The position numbers and the translations under genes are program-made. Positions 24,164 to 33,477 of a stretch of DNA of 64,000 nt are shown here, piece after piece. Source of the stretch: an uncultured Pseudomonadales bacterium (GTDB taxonomy: Bacteria > Pseudomonadota > Gammaproteobacteria > Pseudomonadales > Azotimanducaceae); NCBI GenBank assembly GCA_958296295.1, contig OY282460.1:1922001-1986000 (forward strand), read 5' to 3'. The notes under the pieces are model-generated. The model ran no database searches, was not told the DNA's origin, and was given only the letters and a program-made list of their open reading frames with translations. Each line of letters opens with the position of its first letter. Within the stretch, counting starts at the first letter, position 1.

Positions 24164-25315
24164 CTAGCCGGCGGCGCCGTATTCGCGGCCTCGTGCCAAC
24201 ACCAACACCGGCTGTCGAAGCACGTCGAGGTTCGCCAAAGGATCCCCGCGAACAAACAGCAGGTCCGCGCTGGCGCCTGCACGCACGACGCCGGCCACTT
24301 CACCGAGGCCCAACGCGGCGGCGGCCTCGCTGGTGGCGCAGCGCAACGTCTCCACCGGGGAGAGTTCCGCCAAACGGGCGAACACCGGCAGCGCCAACGC
24401 CAAGTCGTGGTGGCGCACGTTGGGAATCCCCGCGTCCGTGGAGGCCACGAAACGGCAGCCGGCGGTCTTCATGGCGCGGAAGTTGCCCGTCACGTTGTTG
24501 GCGAACGCTTTCCCGAACCGTGCCCACCCCGCGTTCACGGTGGGTGAAATCCAAACCTCCCGGCGAGCGATTTCGGCAACCAGCTGCGCATCGTAGGGCC
24601 CGCGGCGACCGTCTTGGCCGATCCAAGAGCAGTGTTCGATGGTACGGGCGCCGGCCCTGACGGCGTGGCGGATGCCCGGCGTGCCGTGACAGTGCGCGGC
24701 CACCTCCAAACCCCGCGTCTTGGCGAACGCGACGATGGCGGACGTGGCCGCCTGATCGAACTGGGCGTCCTTGGGCTGGCTGCCGGGAGTCTGCATGCCG
24801 CCGGTGGCCATGAGCTTTACGAGATCGACGCCCCGCGCCCGCTGCCGTTCGACAACCGCTTCCGCCTGCGCCGCATCCGCGGCTTCGCCGCCCCAGAAGT
24901 GGCAATGGCCGCCCACCGAGGTGACGGGCTGGCCGGCGCACAAGAGCCGCGGGCCGGGAATCTCCCCGGCGTCGATGCGGTCGCGCAACTCCAGTTCCAG
25001 CCATTGGCCGCCACCCAGATCCCGGGCCGTGGTGATGCCGCCCCGCACCATCGCCAGCGCCCTCGCCGCCATTTTGCGCCGCACCGCGTCCGGCTCTTCG
25101 GCCAAGTGCTCCGCCACGGTCCTCATGGCCGGATCCAGCACCATGTGAACATGGGCGTCGATGAGGCCCGGCAGAACGGTCAAGCCGGCGCAGTCCTCGC
25201 CGCCGAGATCGCGACCCACTTGGGCGATCTTGCCTTCCTCCACGACGATGGAGTTGGCGTCGAGATAGCGTTCGGCCACCCCGTCCCAGATGCGCGCGTT
25301 GGTGTATGCGGCCAA
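24164..25315 (-). CDS. imidazolonepropionase/prolidase-like amidohydrolase
   Basis: A metal-dependent amidohydrolase of 383 residues. It opens with the urease-like beta sandwich (TNARIWDGVAERYLDANSIV), then the metal motif GLIDAHVHM, HCHFWGG, KLMATGGMQTPG, AAHCHGTPGIRHAVRAG with IEHCSW, and the late Asp in ASTDAGIP. All metal ligands seem present. These enzymes hydrolyse cyclic amides, dipeptides or organophosphate-like bonds, and the substrate here is unknown. TTG at 25315 is chosen because GAGG lies upstream and no ATG precedes the conserved start. It sits 11 bp after the phytanoyl-CoA dioxygenase gene, so they are likely co-transcribed. Confidence 0.85.
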   Translation of the reverse strand: MAAYTNARIWDGVAERYLDANSIVVEEGKIAQVGRDLGGEDCAGLTVLPGLIDAHVHMVLDPAMRTVAEHLAEEPDAVRRKMAARALAMVRGGITTARDLGGGQWLELELRDRIDAGEIPGPRLLCAGQPVTSVGGHCHFWGGEAADAAQAEAVVERQRARGVDLVKLMATGGMQTPGSQPKDAQFDQAATSAIVAFAKTRGLEVAAHCHGTPGIRHAVRAGARTIEHCSWIGQDGRRGPYDAQLVAEIARREVWISPTVNAGWARFGKAFANNVTGNFRAMKTAGCRFVASTDAGIPNVRHHDLALALPVFARLAELSPVETLRCATSEAAAALGLGEVAGVVRAGASADLLFVRGDPLANLDVLRQPVLVLARGREYGAAG

Positions 25316-25326
25316 GCCGCGCCTCG

Positions 25327-26337
25327 TTAACAGCCGCGGGGCCGAGAGCGGCCCAGCCGCCAACCGCGCCACATGTCGCCGCCCGCCTCGTGGTCGTGGC
25401 GAAACAGCCTGGTGTCCTTGAACCACTCGAACTGGCCAAGCGCCCGGTGCTCCGCCTCGGTGAGCGTCTCGCGCTGGTGGGTGAAGTCCGCGAACACCGC
25501 CCAGCGGATGCGCGCTCCCGCATGAATTCCCGCGGAATGCACGGCCCTTCCATGCCAGAAGATCACGTCGCCTTTGTCGCCGGCGATCTCCACCGGCGCG
25601 ACGCCGTCCACCACCTGCCGCATGGCGGTTCGGAACGTCGGCAACGGCGACCAGTTCGCGGCGTGTCGATGCGCCCGGAACATCACCTTGTGGCTGCCGG
25701 GATAAAGCGTGAAGCCGCCGTTGCGAGGCGGCACGTCCGCCAAGTAGGCGCAAACGTTGAGCTGTTGGCACACTTGGTCCGTATGCGGGCCGAGGGCGTC
25801 CGCGCCCCGCGGGGCCGCGCCATCCGGCCCGGCGGGAAACAGGGCGTACACGCCTCGGGTCCGCGTGCTCGGGCGGAGGTCGCCGAGCAGCGACTCGGCC
25901 ACCGCCCTCACCGCCGGGCTGTTTGGCACGAGATCGACGATAAAACGCGCACCACCCAAATCGTGGAGCTTCACCGTCGCGCCAACATGCACAACGCGCT
26001 GCCGGCCGAGGTGCGGGCCGGCCTGCGGGATCGGCGGCATTTTCGCCCAGCGCGGCGTCGCCCAAGCGCCCCGGTCGTCGCGAGTCGACGACCATTTCGC
26101 CGCGCCTTGCAACGGCACCCGATCGGTCATGTGCCGCCAAACGCGATCCAAGGCCGCATCCACCACATCCGCGTCCAACATCCGCGGTTTCACCAAGAAG
26201 CCGTTGTCGACGAAGAACTCCACTTCCGCCGGGGAGACGGTGTGCCCGGTCGCCGCCAGATCATCCGGGCGCGCCCACACCACGCTGGGCTTGCGGGAAG
26301 CCGCGGCGGTCGAAGTTCTTGCGACGCGATTTGCCAT
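25327..26337 (-). CDS. phytanoyl-CoA dioxygenase-family oxygenase
   Basis: A 336-residue PhyH-type Fe(II)/2-oxoglutarate oxygenase. Iron ligands are visible in LGPHTDQ (H, D) and GRAVHSAG (distal H), with IRWAVFADF carrying the 2OG-binding Arg. The N-terminus starts with the usual 'EFFVDNGFLVKP' segment. The family hydroxylates small molecules and natural products as well as phytanoyl-CoA. With the downstream amidohydrolase it probably forms a two-gene catabolic or modifying operon. The substrate is unknown. Confidence 0.87.
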   Translation of the reverse strand: MANRVARTSTAAASRKPSVVWARPDDLAATGHTVSPAEVEFFVDNGFLVKPRMLDADVVDAALDRVWRHMTDRVPLQGAAKWSSTRDDRGAWATPRWAKMPPIPQAGPHLGRQRVVHVGATVKLHDLGGARFIVDLVPNSPAVRAVAESLLGDLRPSTRTRGVYALFPAGPDGAAPRGADALGPHTDQVCQQLNVCAYLADVPPRNGGFTLYPGSHKVMFRAHRHAANWSPLPTFRTAMRQVVDGVAPVEIAGDKGDVIFWHGRAVHSAGIHAGARIRWAVFADFTHQRETLTEAEHRALGQFEWFKDTRLFRHDHEAGGDMWRGWRLGRSRPRGC

Positions 26338-26552
26338 AGCTAGCGCGTATTTCCTGCTTGGGCTACCGGGCTGCGCCGTTTTCCGCGGCGCGGCACAGTA
26401 GCGTCAACCCTCTGTCGCCAACTGTCAACCGCGGTCGGTTCGCCGACACTTTCGACGGCACCACCGCGGCTGCTCTCGGAACCCAAGCGCGTCTGTCGCT
26501 GTGCTACTGTGCTAGTGTGCGAAGCCAAGGTCGCTGACAAGGGGGAAGGCGA

Positions 26553-28637
26553 GTGACCCAGTTGCCCGTGGATTACGAGGAGCGCGTCTACGCTGGGGTG
26601 CTCGGCAAGCTCATCGGCGTCTATCTCGGACGCCCGTTCGAGGGCTGGTCGAACGAAGCCATCGAGAAACGCCTCGGCGTGATCGACTACTACGTTCACG
26701 ACAAGCTCGGTGTGCGGCTCATCGTCACCGACGACGACATCAGCGGCACGTTCACCTTCATTCGTGCCCTTGAGGACTACGGCTGCGATCCGGCGCTGAC
26801 GCCCAAGCAGATTGGTCAAACCTGGCTCAACTACCTGATCGAGAAACGCACCATCCTGTGGTGGGGCGGCCTTGGCAACTCCACCGAGCACACCGCCTAC
26901 ATGCGGCTGGCGAACGGCATCGACGCGCCGGCCAGCGGCTCCATCGCCATGAACGGCCAAGTGGTGGCCGAGCAAATCGGCGCGCAGATATTCATCGACG
27001 GCTGGGCGATGGTCTCCCCGGGGGACCCGGAGCGGGCAGCGGATCTGGCGCGGCGGGCGGCAAGCGTCTCACACGATGGCGTGGCCATCCACGGCGCCCA
27101 AGTCCTCGCCGCCATGGAAGCGGCGGCGTTCGTGGAATCCGACACCGACAAGCTGTTGGACATCGGTGTCGCGCAGATCCCCGAATCCAGCTTGCTGACG
27201 CGCATGATCGGCGACATCCGCGACTGGCACGCCAAGCACGGCGACGACTGGCGCGCCACCTTCGCCGCGATCAAAGCCAACTACGGTTACGACAAATACG
27301 GCGGAAATTGCCACATGGTCCCCAACCACGGCTTGATCGTCCATGGGCTGCTGCACGGCAACGACGATTTCGGCCGCGCCCTCAAAATCGTCAACACCTC
27401 GGGCTGGGACACGGACTGCAACTCGGGCAACCTCGGCTGCCTGCTCGGCATTCAACACGGTTTGGCCGGCATGGACGCCAATCTGGACTGGCGCGGGCCC
27501 GTGGCGGACATCTGCTACCTCCCAAGCGCCGACAGCGGCGGCGGCGTCAGCGACGCGGTGACGCAAGCGGCGCGCATAACCCGCTTGGGCCACGGTCTCG
27601 CCGGCGTTCCCTATGCCGCGCCCAAGAACGGCGCCCGCTACCACTTCTCGCACCCGGGTGCCGTGCAGGGTTTCACGGGCCACGACTGCGTGGTGCAGAA
27701 CCGGGCCAACGCCAGCGGCGAACGCTGCCTCGCCGTCCACTTCAACCGCACGGAACCGGGCGCCACGGCGCGGGCCACGACAGCCGTCTTCGTGGATTCG
27801 TTGGCAACGGCCCAGTACTTCGAGCGCAAGGGCTACAGCTTGATGGCGAGCCCCAGCCTGTCTCCGGGGCAGACCATCACGGCGGCGGTCGAGCTCGCCA
27901 AGACCGCCGACGAGGCGGCGGATGTGTCGATTTGCATCCGCGCTTTCGACGCCGACGACCAGTTGATGACGCTGCGCAATCCGGCCCGAACGGTGGCCCC
28001 CGGTGATCGCGAGACCTTGACGTGGCAGGCCCCGAACGTGGGCGGCTACCCGTTCGCGGCGGTGGGCGTGGAGGTCGTTTCCGCCGGATCTGGCGGCACC
28101 CTGTACCTGCACAGCTTGGACTGGCAAGGCGCGCCCGAAGTGACGCTGACACGCGTGCGCGGCACCATGTGGCACCGCGCTTGGGTCAACGGCGTCGATC
28201 AATACGGCCACTACTACGGGGAGCCGTTCCGCTTGGTGCAGAACCGCGGCACCGGCTTGCTGCTGCACGGCACCCGCGACTGGACTGACTACCGCGTGCG
28301 GGCCGACGTCACGCCCCATCTCGTGCGCCGCGCCGGTGTCGCGGCGCGGGTGCAGGGCATGAAACGCTACTACGCGCTGGTGTTGGCGGCCGACGGCAAG
28401 GCGCGCTTGGTGCGCGAACTGGACGGCACCGCGGTGCTGGCCGAATGCGACCACGACTTGGCGCTCTACCAAACGTACAACTTGGCGCTGACCGTGCGTG
28501 GCGAGACTATCGTCGGCGTCATCGATGGCGTGCCTCGGCTGGAGGCGCACGACAGCGCCTTGCAGAGCGGCGGCATCGCGCTGTTGGTGGACGAGGGGCG
28601 CACGGCAACGCAAACGGTGTCGGTAGAGGCGGCGTAG
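26553..28637 (+). CDS. ADP-ribosylglycohydrolase-family protein with C-terminal beta-sandwich domains
   Basis: A 694-residue protein. Residues 8-340 match the ADP-ribosylglycohydrolase fold, with magnesium-binding acids in VTDDDISGTF (D60-D62) and SGWDTDCNSGN (about 284-294). The C-terminal half (about 350-694) looks like all-beta carbohydrate-binding modules, ending in a LamG/3-keto-disaccharide-hydrolase-like domain (VARVQGMKRYYALVLAADGK, then VDGVPRLE-type strands). This size is twice that of plain DraG enzymes. It may act on nucleoside or glycosidic bonds rather than ADP-ribosylated protein. GTG start with a GGGGGAAGG ribosome site. No signal peptide is visible. Confidence 0.82.
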   Translation: MTQLPVDYEERVYAGVLGKLIGVYLGRPFEGWSNEAIEKRLGVIDYYVHDKLGVRLIVTDDDISGTFTFIRALEDYGCDPALTPKQIGQTWLNYLIEKRTILWWGGLGNSTEHTAYMRLANGIDAPASGSIAMNGQVVAEQIGAQIFIDGWAMVSPGDPERAADLARRAASVSHDGVAIHGAQVLAAMEAAAFVESDTDKLLDIGVAQIPESSLLTRMIGDIRDWHAKHGDDWRATFAAIKANYGYDKYGGNCHMVPNHGLIVHGLLHGNDDFGRALKIVNTSGWDTDCNSGNLGCLLGIQHGLAGMDANLDWRGPVADICYLPSADSGGGVSDAVTQAARITRLGHGLAGVPYAAPKNGARYHFSHPGAVQGFTGHDCVVQNRANASGERCLAVHFNRTEPGATARATTAVFVDSLATAQYFERKGYSLMASPSLSPGQTITAAVELAKTADEAADVSICIRAFDADDQLMTLRNPARTVAPGDRETLTWQAPNVGGYPFAAVGVEVVSAGSGGTLYLHSLDWQGAPEVTLTRVRGTMWHRAWVNGVDQYGHYYGEPFRLVQNRGTGLLLHGTRDWTDYRVRADVTPHLVRRAGVAARVQGMKRYYALVLAADGKARLVRELDGTAVLAECDHDLALYQTYNLALTVRGETIVGVIDGVPRLEAHDSALQSGGIALLVDEGRTATQTVSVEAA

Positions 28638-28709
28638 GCGTTTCGTCGCGCCCACATTTGCGCTGAACGCGGCGGCGCGGCGAGAATCCGGCGCCGCCGC
28701 CGGCAATCG

Positions 28710-30398
28710 TCAGCGCTCGAGGCGGCGCGAATAGTCGCGCAGGACGTCGCGCGCTTCTCGACGCAGCAGCACTATGCCGAACAGGTTTGGCAGCGCCATC
28801 AACGCCAACGACACGGTGGAGATCAGCCAGACGAACGAGGTGTCCATCCACGCCGCGCAGAAGAACGCCGCGGCGTACAAGATCCGGTACGGCAGCACCG
28901 CCCGCGTGGAGCCGAACAGATAGGTGATGGCGCGATCGCCGTAGTACGACCAGGCGACGGCCGTGCTGAAGGCGAAGAGCACCAGTCCCACCGTCACGGC
29001 GTACTGTCCGTAGAATCCGAAGAAGCTGCGCTTGAACGCCTCGGCGGTGAGGGGCACGGAATGCAACAGGGATTTGCCGCGCAGCGTCGCGTCGTCGGTC
29101 AATGCGCCGTCCACCAGCGTCACGTCGCCGTTATGCGGCACGCCGCCGGTGAGGATCAGCACATCCTCGGCCACCGAACGGTTGTGCAAGACGGTGATGT
29201 CCGCGTCCACGAAGCGCCCGTCCCGCACCGCGAACACGCCTTCGGCCATCGGCAGCGTCCTGTCCTGGCGGCGGCCGAGCAGCCCGTCGAGCAGGCCTTG
29301 GCGGGCGCCGATGTGGGTGGCGAGCTTGTCCAGGTCCTCCGGTTCGCGCTCTGAATACACCCCTGCCAGGAACTCGGTGTCGGCGCGCTGAAACTCGTTG
29401 TCGAACTTCTCCTGCCACACGCCCGAGGCGAGAATCACCATGCCGGTGAGCGTGCAGATGACCAGCGTGTCGATGAACGGTTCGAGCAGGGACACCAGCC
29501 CCTCGGAGACGGGTTCGTCCGCTCGCGCCGAGGCGTGGGCGATGGGCGCCGACCCTTGCCCCGCCTCGTTCGAGAACAGTCCGCGGGCCACGCCCCGGTT
29601 GATGGCGTAGGCCACCGAGGCGCCGAGAAAACCGCCGGTGGCCGCCGAGCCCGTGAAAGCGTCTCGGAACACCGCGAGAAACGACGGCACCACCTGCTCG
29701 ATGTTGCTGGCCACCACGGCGCACGCCCCCACGGCGTAGAGCACGCCCATGATCGGCACGATGGCCGTTGCGACCCGGGCGATGCGCTTGATGCCGCCGA
29801 TGATCACCAGCGCCAGCAGAATCGCCAGCACCGCGCCACTCGCCGCGGGTGGAATGTCGAACGAGGCGCGCAGCCCCGCCGAGACGCTGTTGCTCTGCGG
29901 CATGTTGCCGGAGCCGAGGGTGCTCAGCACCGTCGCCACCGCGAAGAACACGGCCAGCCACTTCATGTTGAGACCGCGCTCCATGTAGTACATCGGCCCG
30001 CCCGCCACCTCGCCCTTGTCGTCGAAGGTGCGGTATTTGTGCGAGATCGTCACTTCCACGAACTTGGTGGTCATGCCGACGAACGCCGTGGCCCACATCC
30101 AAAAGAGCGCCGCCGGCCCGCCGAGAAAGATGGCGAAGGCGACGCCGGCGATGTTGCCGGTGCCCACCGTGCCCGAAAGCGCGGTGGAAAGGGCTTGCAG
30201 GTGGGACGTGTCGCCGGCGGCGTCCTTGCGGGTGTGCCGGCCGAACAGCACGCCCCAGGCATGCTTGAAGTAGCGCACCTGTGGCACGCCTAGATAGATG
30301 GTGAAGAAGAGGCCGACGCCGAGCAGCAGATACGGAAAATAGAACGCGGCGCCAAGCCAGCCGTCTAGCCAATTCAGGATGTCCGTGACGGTCTCCAT
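28710..30398 (-). CDS. sodium:alanine symporter (AGCS family) with a large insert
   Basis: A 562-residue membrane transporter. The family signatures [15 protein letters not shown] and [18 protein letters not shown], and 10-11 membrane segments, are clear. It couples Na+ entry to uptake of alanine or glycine. Residues about 330-450 form a hydrophilic region ([20 protein letters not shown] up to [13 protein letters not shown]) between two late membrane segments, making the protein longer than the ~450-500 residues typical. ATG at 30398 (METVTDIL) follows GGCGGG and lies 10 bp beyond the alkaline phosphatase stop, consistent with one operon. Confidence 0.88.
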   Translation of the reverse strand: METVTDILNWLDGWLGAAFYFPYLLLGVGLFFTIYLGVPQVRYFKHAWGVLFGRHTRKDAAGDTSHLQALSTALSGTVGTGNIAGVAFAIFLGGPAALFWMWATAFVGMTTKFVEVTISHKYRTFDDKGEVAGGPMYYMERGLNMKWLAVFFAVATVLSTLGSGNMPQSNSVSAGLRASFDIPPAASGAVLAILLALVIIGGIKRIARVATAIVPIMGVLYAVGACAVVASNIEQVVPSFLAVFRDAFTGSAATGGFLGASVAYAINRGVARGLFSNEAGQGSAPIAHASARADEPVSEGLVSLLEPFIDTLVICTLTGMVILASGVWQEKFDNEFQRADTEFLAGVYSEREPEDLDKLATHIGARQGLLDGLLGRRQDRTLPMAEGVFAVRDGRFVDADITVLHNRSVAEDVLILTGGVPHNGDVTLVDGALTDDATLRGKSLLHSVPLTAEAFKRSFFGFYGQYAVTVGLVLFAFSTAVAWSYYGDRAITYLFGSTRAVLPYRILYAAAFFCAAWMDTSFVWLISTVSLALMALPNLFGIVLLRREARDVLRDYSRRLER

Positions 30399-30408
30399 CC
30401 CGCCGAAC

Positions 30409-31854
30409 TTAGCCGCCGTCGGACGTCTTGGGCGCGTCGGCGGGGAACAACGCCGCACGCATCACGCCGTGCAACTCGTGCTGGTCCATGACGCCGCGCA
30501 CGCCCTCGGCCCCTCGCCCCAGCGCGTAGGCGGCCACGTCTTCTGCGGCGTGGGTCTCGAGATAAAGGGGATAAGTCGCGCGCTGGCGATAGTCCGGGTG
30601 CGTCGGCTCGAGGTCGCCTTGCGCGCCTTTGATAGCGCCTGGGCCGTTGGCGTAGCCGAGGGTGGTGTAGGTGTCGCCTGCCATGTCCTTGCCCGGCTTG
30701 CCGTCCGCTCCGACGACCAAACCGAGGATGGGATTGCCGCGCGCCGGCCAGCCGCCGATGGTGAGCGTGTGGCTGTGATCGGCGGTGACCAGGATGAGCG
30801 TCTCGGCCGGATTCGCGCGTTCCACGGCCACGGTCACCGCCGCCGCGAACGCGATGGTGTCGGTGAGCGCCCGGTAGGCGTTGCTGGCATGGTGGGCGTG
30901 GTCGATGCGCCCGCCCTCCACCATCAGGAAAAAGCCGGGTGCGCCAGGCGCGGCCAAGCGGGCGAGGGCGAAATCCGTCATCTCGGCCAAGGAAGGCTCG
31001 CCGCCGGCGTCCGCCAGTCGATCCGCCTCGTGTTCCATGTGCGACACCTCGAACAGGCCAAGCACCTGCCCGTCGGCGCCCAGCGCGTTGAGCCCGTCGT
31101 GGTCGAACACGAAACGCCGCCCTTCGCCGGCGGCGAGCCACTCGGCGATCAGATCCCGTCCGTCGCGCCGGTGGCCGGTGGCCTCGGCGTCCTCCGGGTC
31201 TTGTTGTTCCACGGGCAGAAACACCCCGCGTCCGCCGCCGAGCAACACGTCCACGCCGTCGCCGTGCGGAAACTCCACCAATTGGCGGGCGATGTCCTTG
31301 CACTTGCCGCGCGCGTCCTCCGGCATGGCCGCGGCGAATTCCCATTTGCGATCTATCGAGTGCGCGTAGGCCGCCGCCGGCGTCGCGTGGGTGATTCGGG
31401 TAGTGGTGACGAGGCCGGTCCTGTAGCCCCGCTGCTCGGCTTCCTCGAGCAAAGTGGTCAAGGGATTGCTGAGCGCGCCCTCGCAATCGCCGTGCGCCAC
31501 GCTTGGATCGACGCTGAGCACGCCGACGCGCGCTTTGCGGCCAGTCACCAGAGCCGTCATGGTGCCGGCGGAATCCGGCACCTGGGCATCCACGTTGTAG
31601 GTCTTCACCAGCGCGAGGTGCGGAAAACGCTCGAAGGAGAGGTAGTTCTCCTCGCCGGGTTGACCGCGGTTCTGTCCGTCGAGGATGCGCGCCGCGGTGA
31701 CGGTGGAGACCCCCATGCCGTCGCCAACGAAAAGGATGACGTTGCGCGGCGCGGTTTCGGCGGCCGAGCCGAGGCACAGCGACAAGGCGAACGGTACGCC
31801 GAACGCCAAACGCGCCAAACGCGGCCGGTGTGGCAGATGTGGGACAGGTTTCAT
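30409..31854 (-). CDS. alkaline phosphatase, PhoA type
   Basis: A 481-residue exported phosphomonoesterase. A signal peptide ([20 protein letters not shown]) precedes the metal site GDGMG (D45). The phosphorylated Ser is S95 in [14 protein letters not shown], and further metal ligands lie in [11 protein letters not shown] and VTADHSHT, so all catalytic elements are present. It releases phosphate from organic esters in the periplasm. The ATG overlaps the gor stop (ATGA), linking it to glutathione reductase translation. No pho box was identified. Confidence 0.92.
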   Translation of the reverse strand: MKPVPHLPHRPRLARLAFGVPFALSLCLGSAAETAPRNVILFVGDGMGVSTVTAARILDGQNRGQPGEENYLSFERFPHLALVKTYNVDAQVPDSAGTMTALVTGRKARVGVLSVDPSVAHGDCEGALSNPLTTLLEEAEQRGYRTGLVTTTRITHATPAAAYAHSIDRKWEFAAAMPEDARGKCKDIARQLVEFPHGDGVDVLLGGGRGVFLPVEQQDPEDAEATGHRRDGRDLIAEWLAAGEGRRFVFDHDGLNALGADGQVLGLFEVSHMEHEADRLADAGGEPSLAEMTDFALARLAAPGAPGFFLMVEGGRIDHAHHASNAYRALTDTIAFAAAVTVAVERANPAETLILVTADHSHTLTIGGWPARGNPILGLVVGADGKPGKDMAGDTYTTLGYANGPGAIKGAQGDLEPTHPDYRQRATYPLYLETHAAEDVAAYALGRGAEGVRGVMDQHELHGVMRAALFPADAPKTSDGG

Positions 31855-33203
31855 CGAACGGCCTCGCGCATGGTAACGAACTCTTCCGCGGCGGTGGGGT
31901 GAATGCCGATGGTGGCGTCGAAGTCCGCCTTCGTCGCACCGGCGTTGATGGCCACGGCCACGCCTTGAATGATCTCGCCGGCTTCGGCGCCGCACATGTG
32001 CGCCGCCACCACCCGGTCGGTGTCGCCGTCCACCAGCAGCTTCATCAGCGATCGCTCGTCGCGCCCGGACACCGTGTGCTTCAACGGGCGGAACCTCGAT
32101 TCGTACACCCGCAAGCGCGAATAGCGCTTCCGCGCCGCCTCTTCGGTAGGGCCGACGCTGCCAATGTTCGGTTGGCAGAAGATGGCCGTCGGCACGGCGG
32201 CGTAGTCTACCAAGCGCTGGCCGTCGCCGAACAGCCGCTCGGCCACGCACGCGCCTTCGGCGATCGCCACGGGCGTCAAGGCCACACGGTCGATGACGTC
32301 GCCGATCGCGAAAATGTGCGGCACGCTGGTGCGGTAGTCGTCGTCCACTACCACGGCCCCATTGGCCGCCAGTCGCACGCCGACGGCCGGAAGCCCGATA
32401 CCGGCGCTGGCGGGCGCGCGCCCGGTGGCCGCCAGCACGGCGTCGACTTCCAGCGAGTCGTCGTTGTCGAACCGGCAAAGAAGGCCGCCTGGTTTCTCTT
32501 CGACCGCGGCGATGCGGGCGTTGAGCCGCACATCCACATGCTTGCGGCGCATTTCGTCCAGCACGAACCGCCGCACGCCTTCGTCGAATCCGCGCAGCGG
32601 CAACTCGCCGCGGTAGGCGAGCCGCGTCGTCGCGCCGAGACCCGCGAAGATGCCCGCGAACTCCACGGCGATATAGCCGCCGCCGAGGATCAAGACGCGC
32701 TCCGGAAAGTCCGCCAAATGGAACGTGTCGTCGGAAGTTATCACCAGGTCGTTGCCGGGGAAGGCCGGCACCCGCGGCCGACTTCCCGTGGCCACGAGGA
32801 TGTGCCGGGCGGTGACCGAGCGGGCCCCCACCCGCAACGTGTGCGGCGCGGCCACGGCGGCGTGATCCACCTGGATCGCGACGCCAGCGTCTTCGAGCAT
32901 GTCGCGGTAGATGCCGTTCAACCGCCGGATCTCGCGGGTCTTGTTGTCGCGCAGAGTCGGCCAATCGAAATCCGGCGTCTCGACCCGCCAGCCGAAGTTG
33001 CCGGCGTCCTCGCAATCCTCGGCGAAGCGCGAGCCGTACACGAAGAGTTTTTTCGGCACGCAACCGGCGTTGACGCAAGTGCCGCCGAGCTGGCCCTGCT
33101 CGGCGATGGCCACGCGCGCGCCGAGCGCCGCCGACGCCCGGGCGGCACGCACGCCGCCGGAACCGGCACCGATCACGTACAAGTCGTAGTCGTGTTCTCG
33201 CAC
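31851..33203 (-). CDS. gor: glutathione-disulfide reductase
   Basis: A 450-residue flavoprotein, the same length as E. coli Gor. FAD-binding GAGSGGVRAARASA is near the start, followed by the redox disulfide GGTCVNAGCVPKK, the NADPH-binding GGGYIAVEFAGIFAGLG, the second FAD motif IFAIGDV, and the C-terminal interface HPTAAEEFVTMR with the catalytic His. It reduces GSSG with NADPH in the cytosol. The start is a GTG because no ATG lies in frame near the conserved beginning. Downstream alkaline phosphatase overlaps by four bases. Confidence 0.93.
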   Translation of the reverse strand: MREHDYDLYVIGAGSGGVRAARASAALGARVAIAEQGQLGGTCVNAGCVPKKLFVYGSRFAEDCEDAGNFGWRVETPDFDWPTLRDNKTREIRRLNGIYRDMLEDAGVAIQVDHAAVAAPHTLRVGARSVTARHILVATGSRPRVPAFPGNDLVITSDDTFHLADFPERVLILGGGYIAVEFAGIFAGLGATTRLAYRGELPLRGFDEGVRRFVLDEMRRKHVDVRLNARIAAVEEKPGGLLCRFDNDDSLEVDAVLAATGRAPASAGIGLPAVGVRLAANGAVVVDDDYRTSVPHIFAIGDVIDRVALTPVAIAEGACVAERLFGDGQRLVDYAAVPTAIFCQPNIGSVGPTEEAARKRYSRLRVYESRFRPLKHTVSGRDERSLMKLLVDGDTDRVVAAHMCGAEAGEIIQGVAVAINAGATKADFDATIGIHPTAAEEFVTMREAVR

Positions 33204-33477
33204 TGGGCATCCAGCCGCAGGTAAACGCGAAGTCTGCCTATCGCGTCGATCCGGCGCAACCGTGACAGTGCTGTTCGTGCTGTTCGAGTCTCGTCCAATG
33301 CCGCAGGCAGGGCCGACCGTTGCGGCGGTCAAGCGCTTGCCGCCGTCATCCGCGATAGAATCTCGCAACGGATCTCGCAGCGAACGGATGGATACCGCGA
33401 TATACGGCACCGGCCACGCTGGCTTGGAAGCGCTCGCGTGTGGCGATGGGTTCGCTGCCCGGACGGGCCGGCGGCTC
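33204..33477. other. divergent intergenic region between gor and the TPR peptidase
   Basis: Some 270 bp holding the presumed divergent promoters. An in-frame upstream extension of the peptidase frame exists (ATG at 33388) but would precede an obvious signal peptide, so I treat it as non-coding. No regulatory motif was identified with confidence. Confidence 0.45.
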
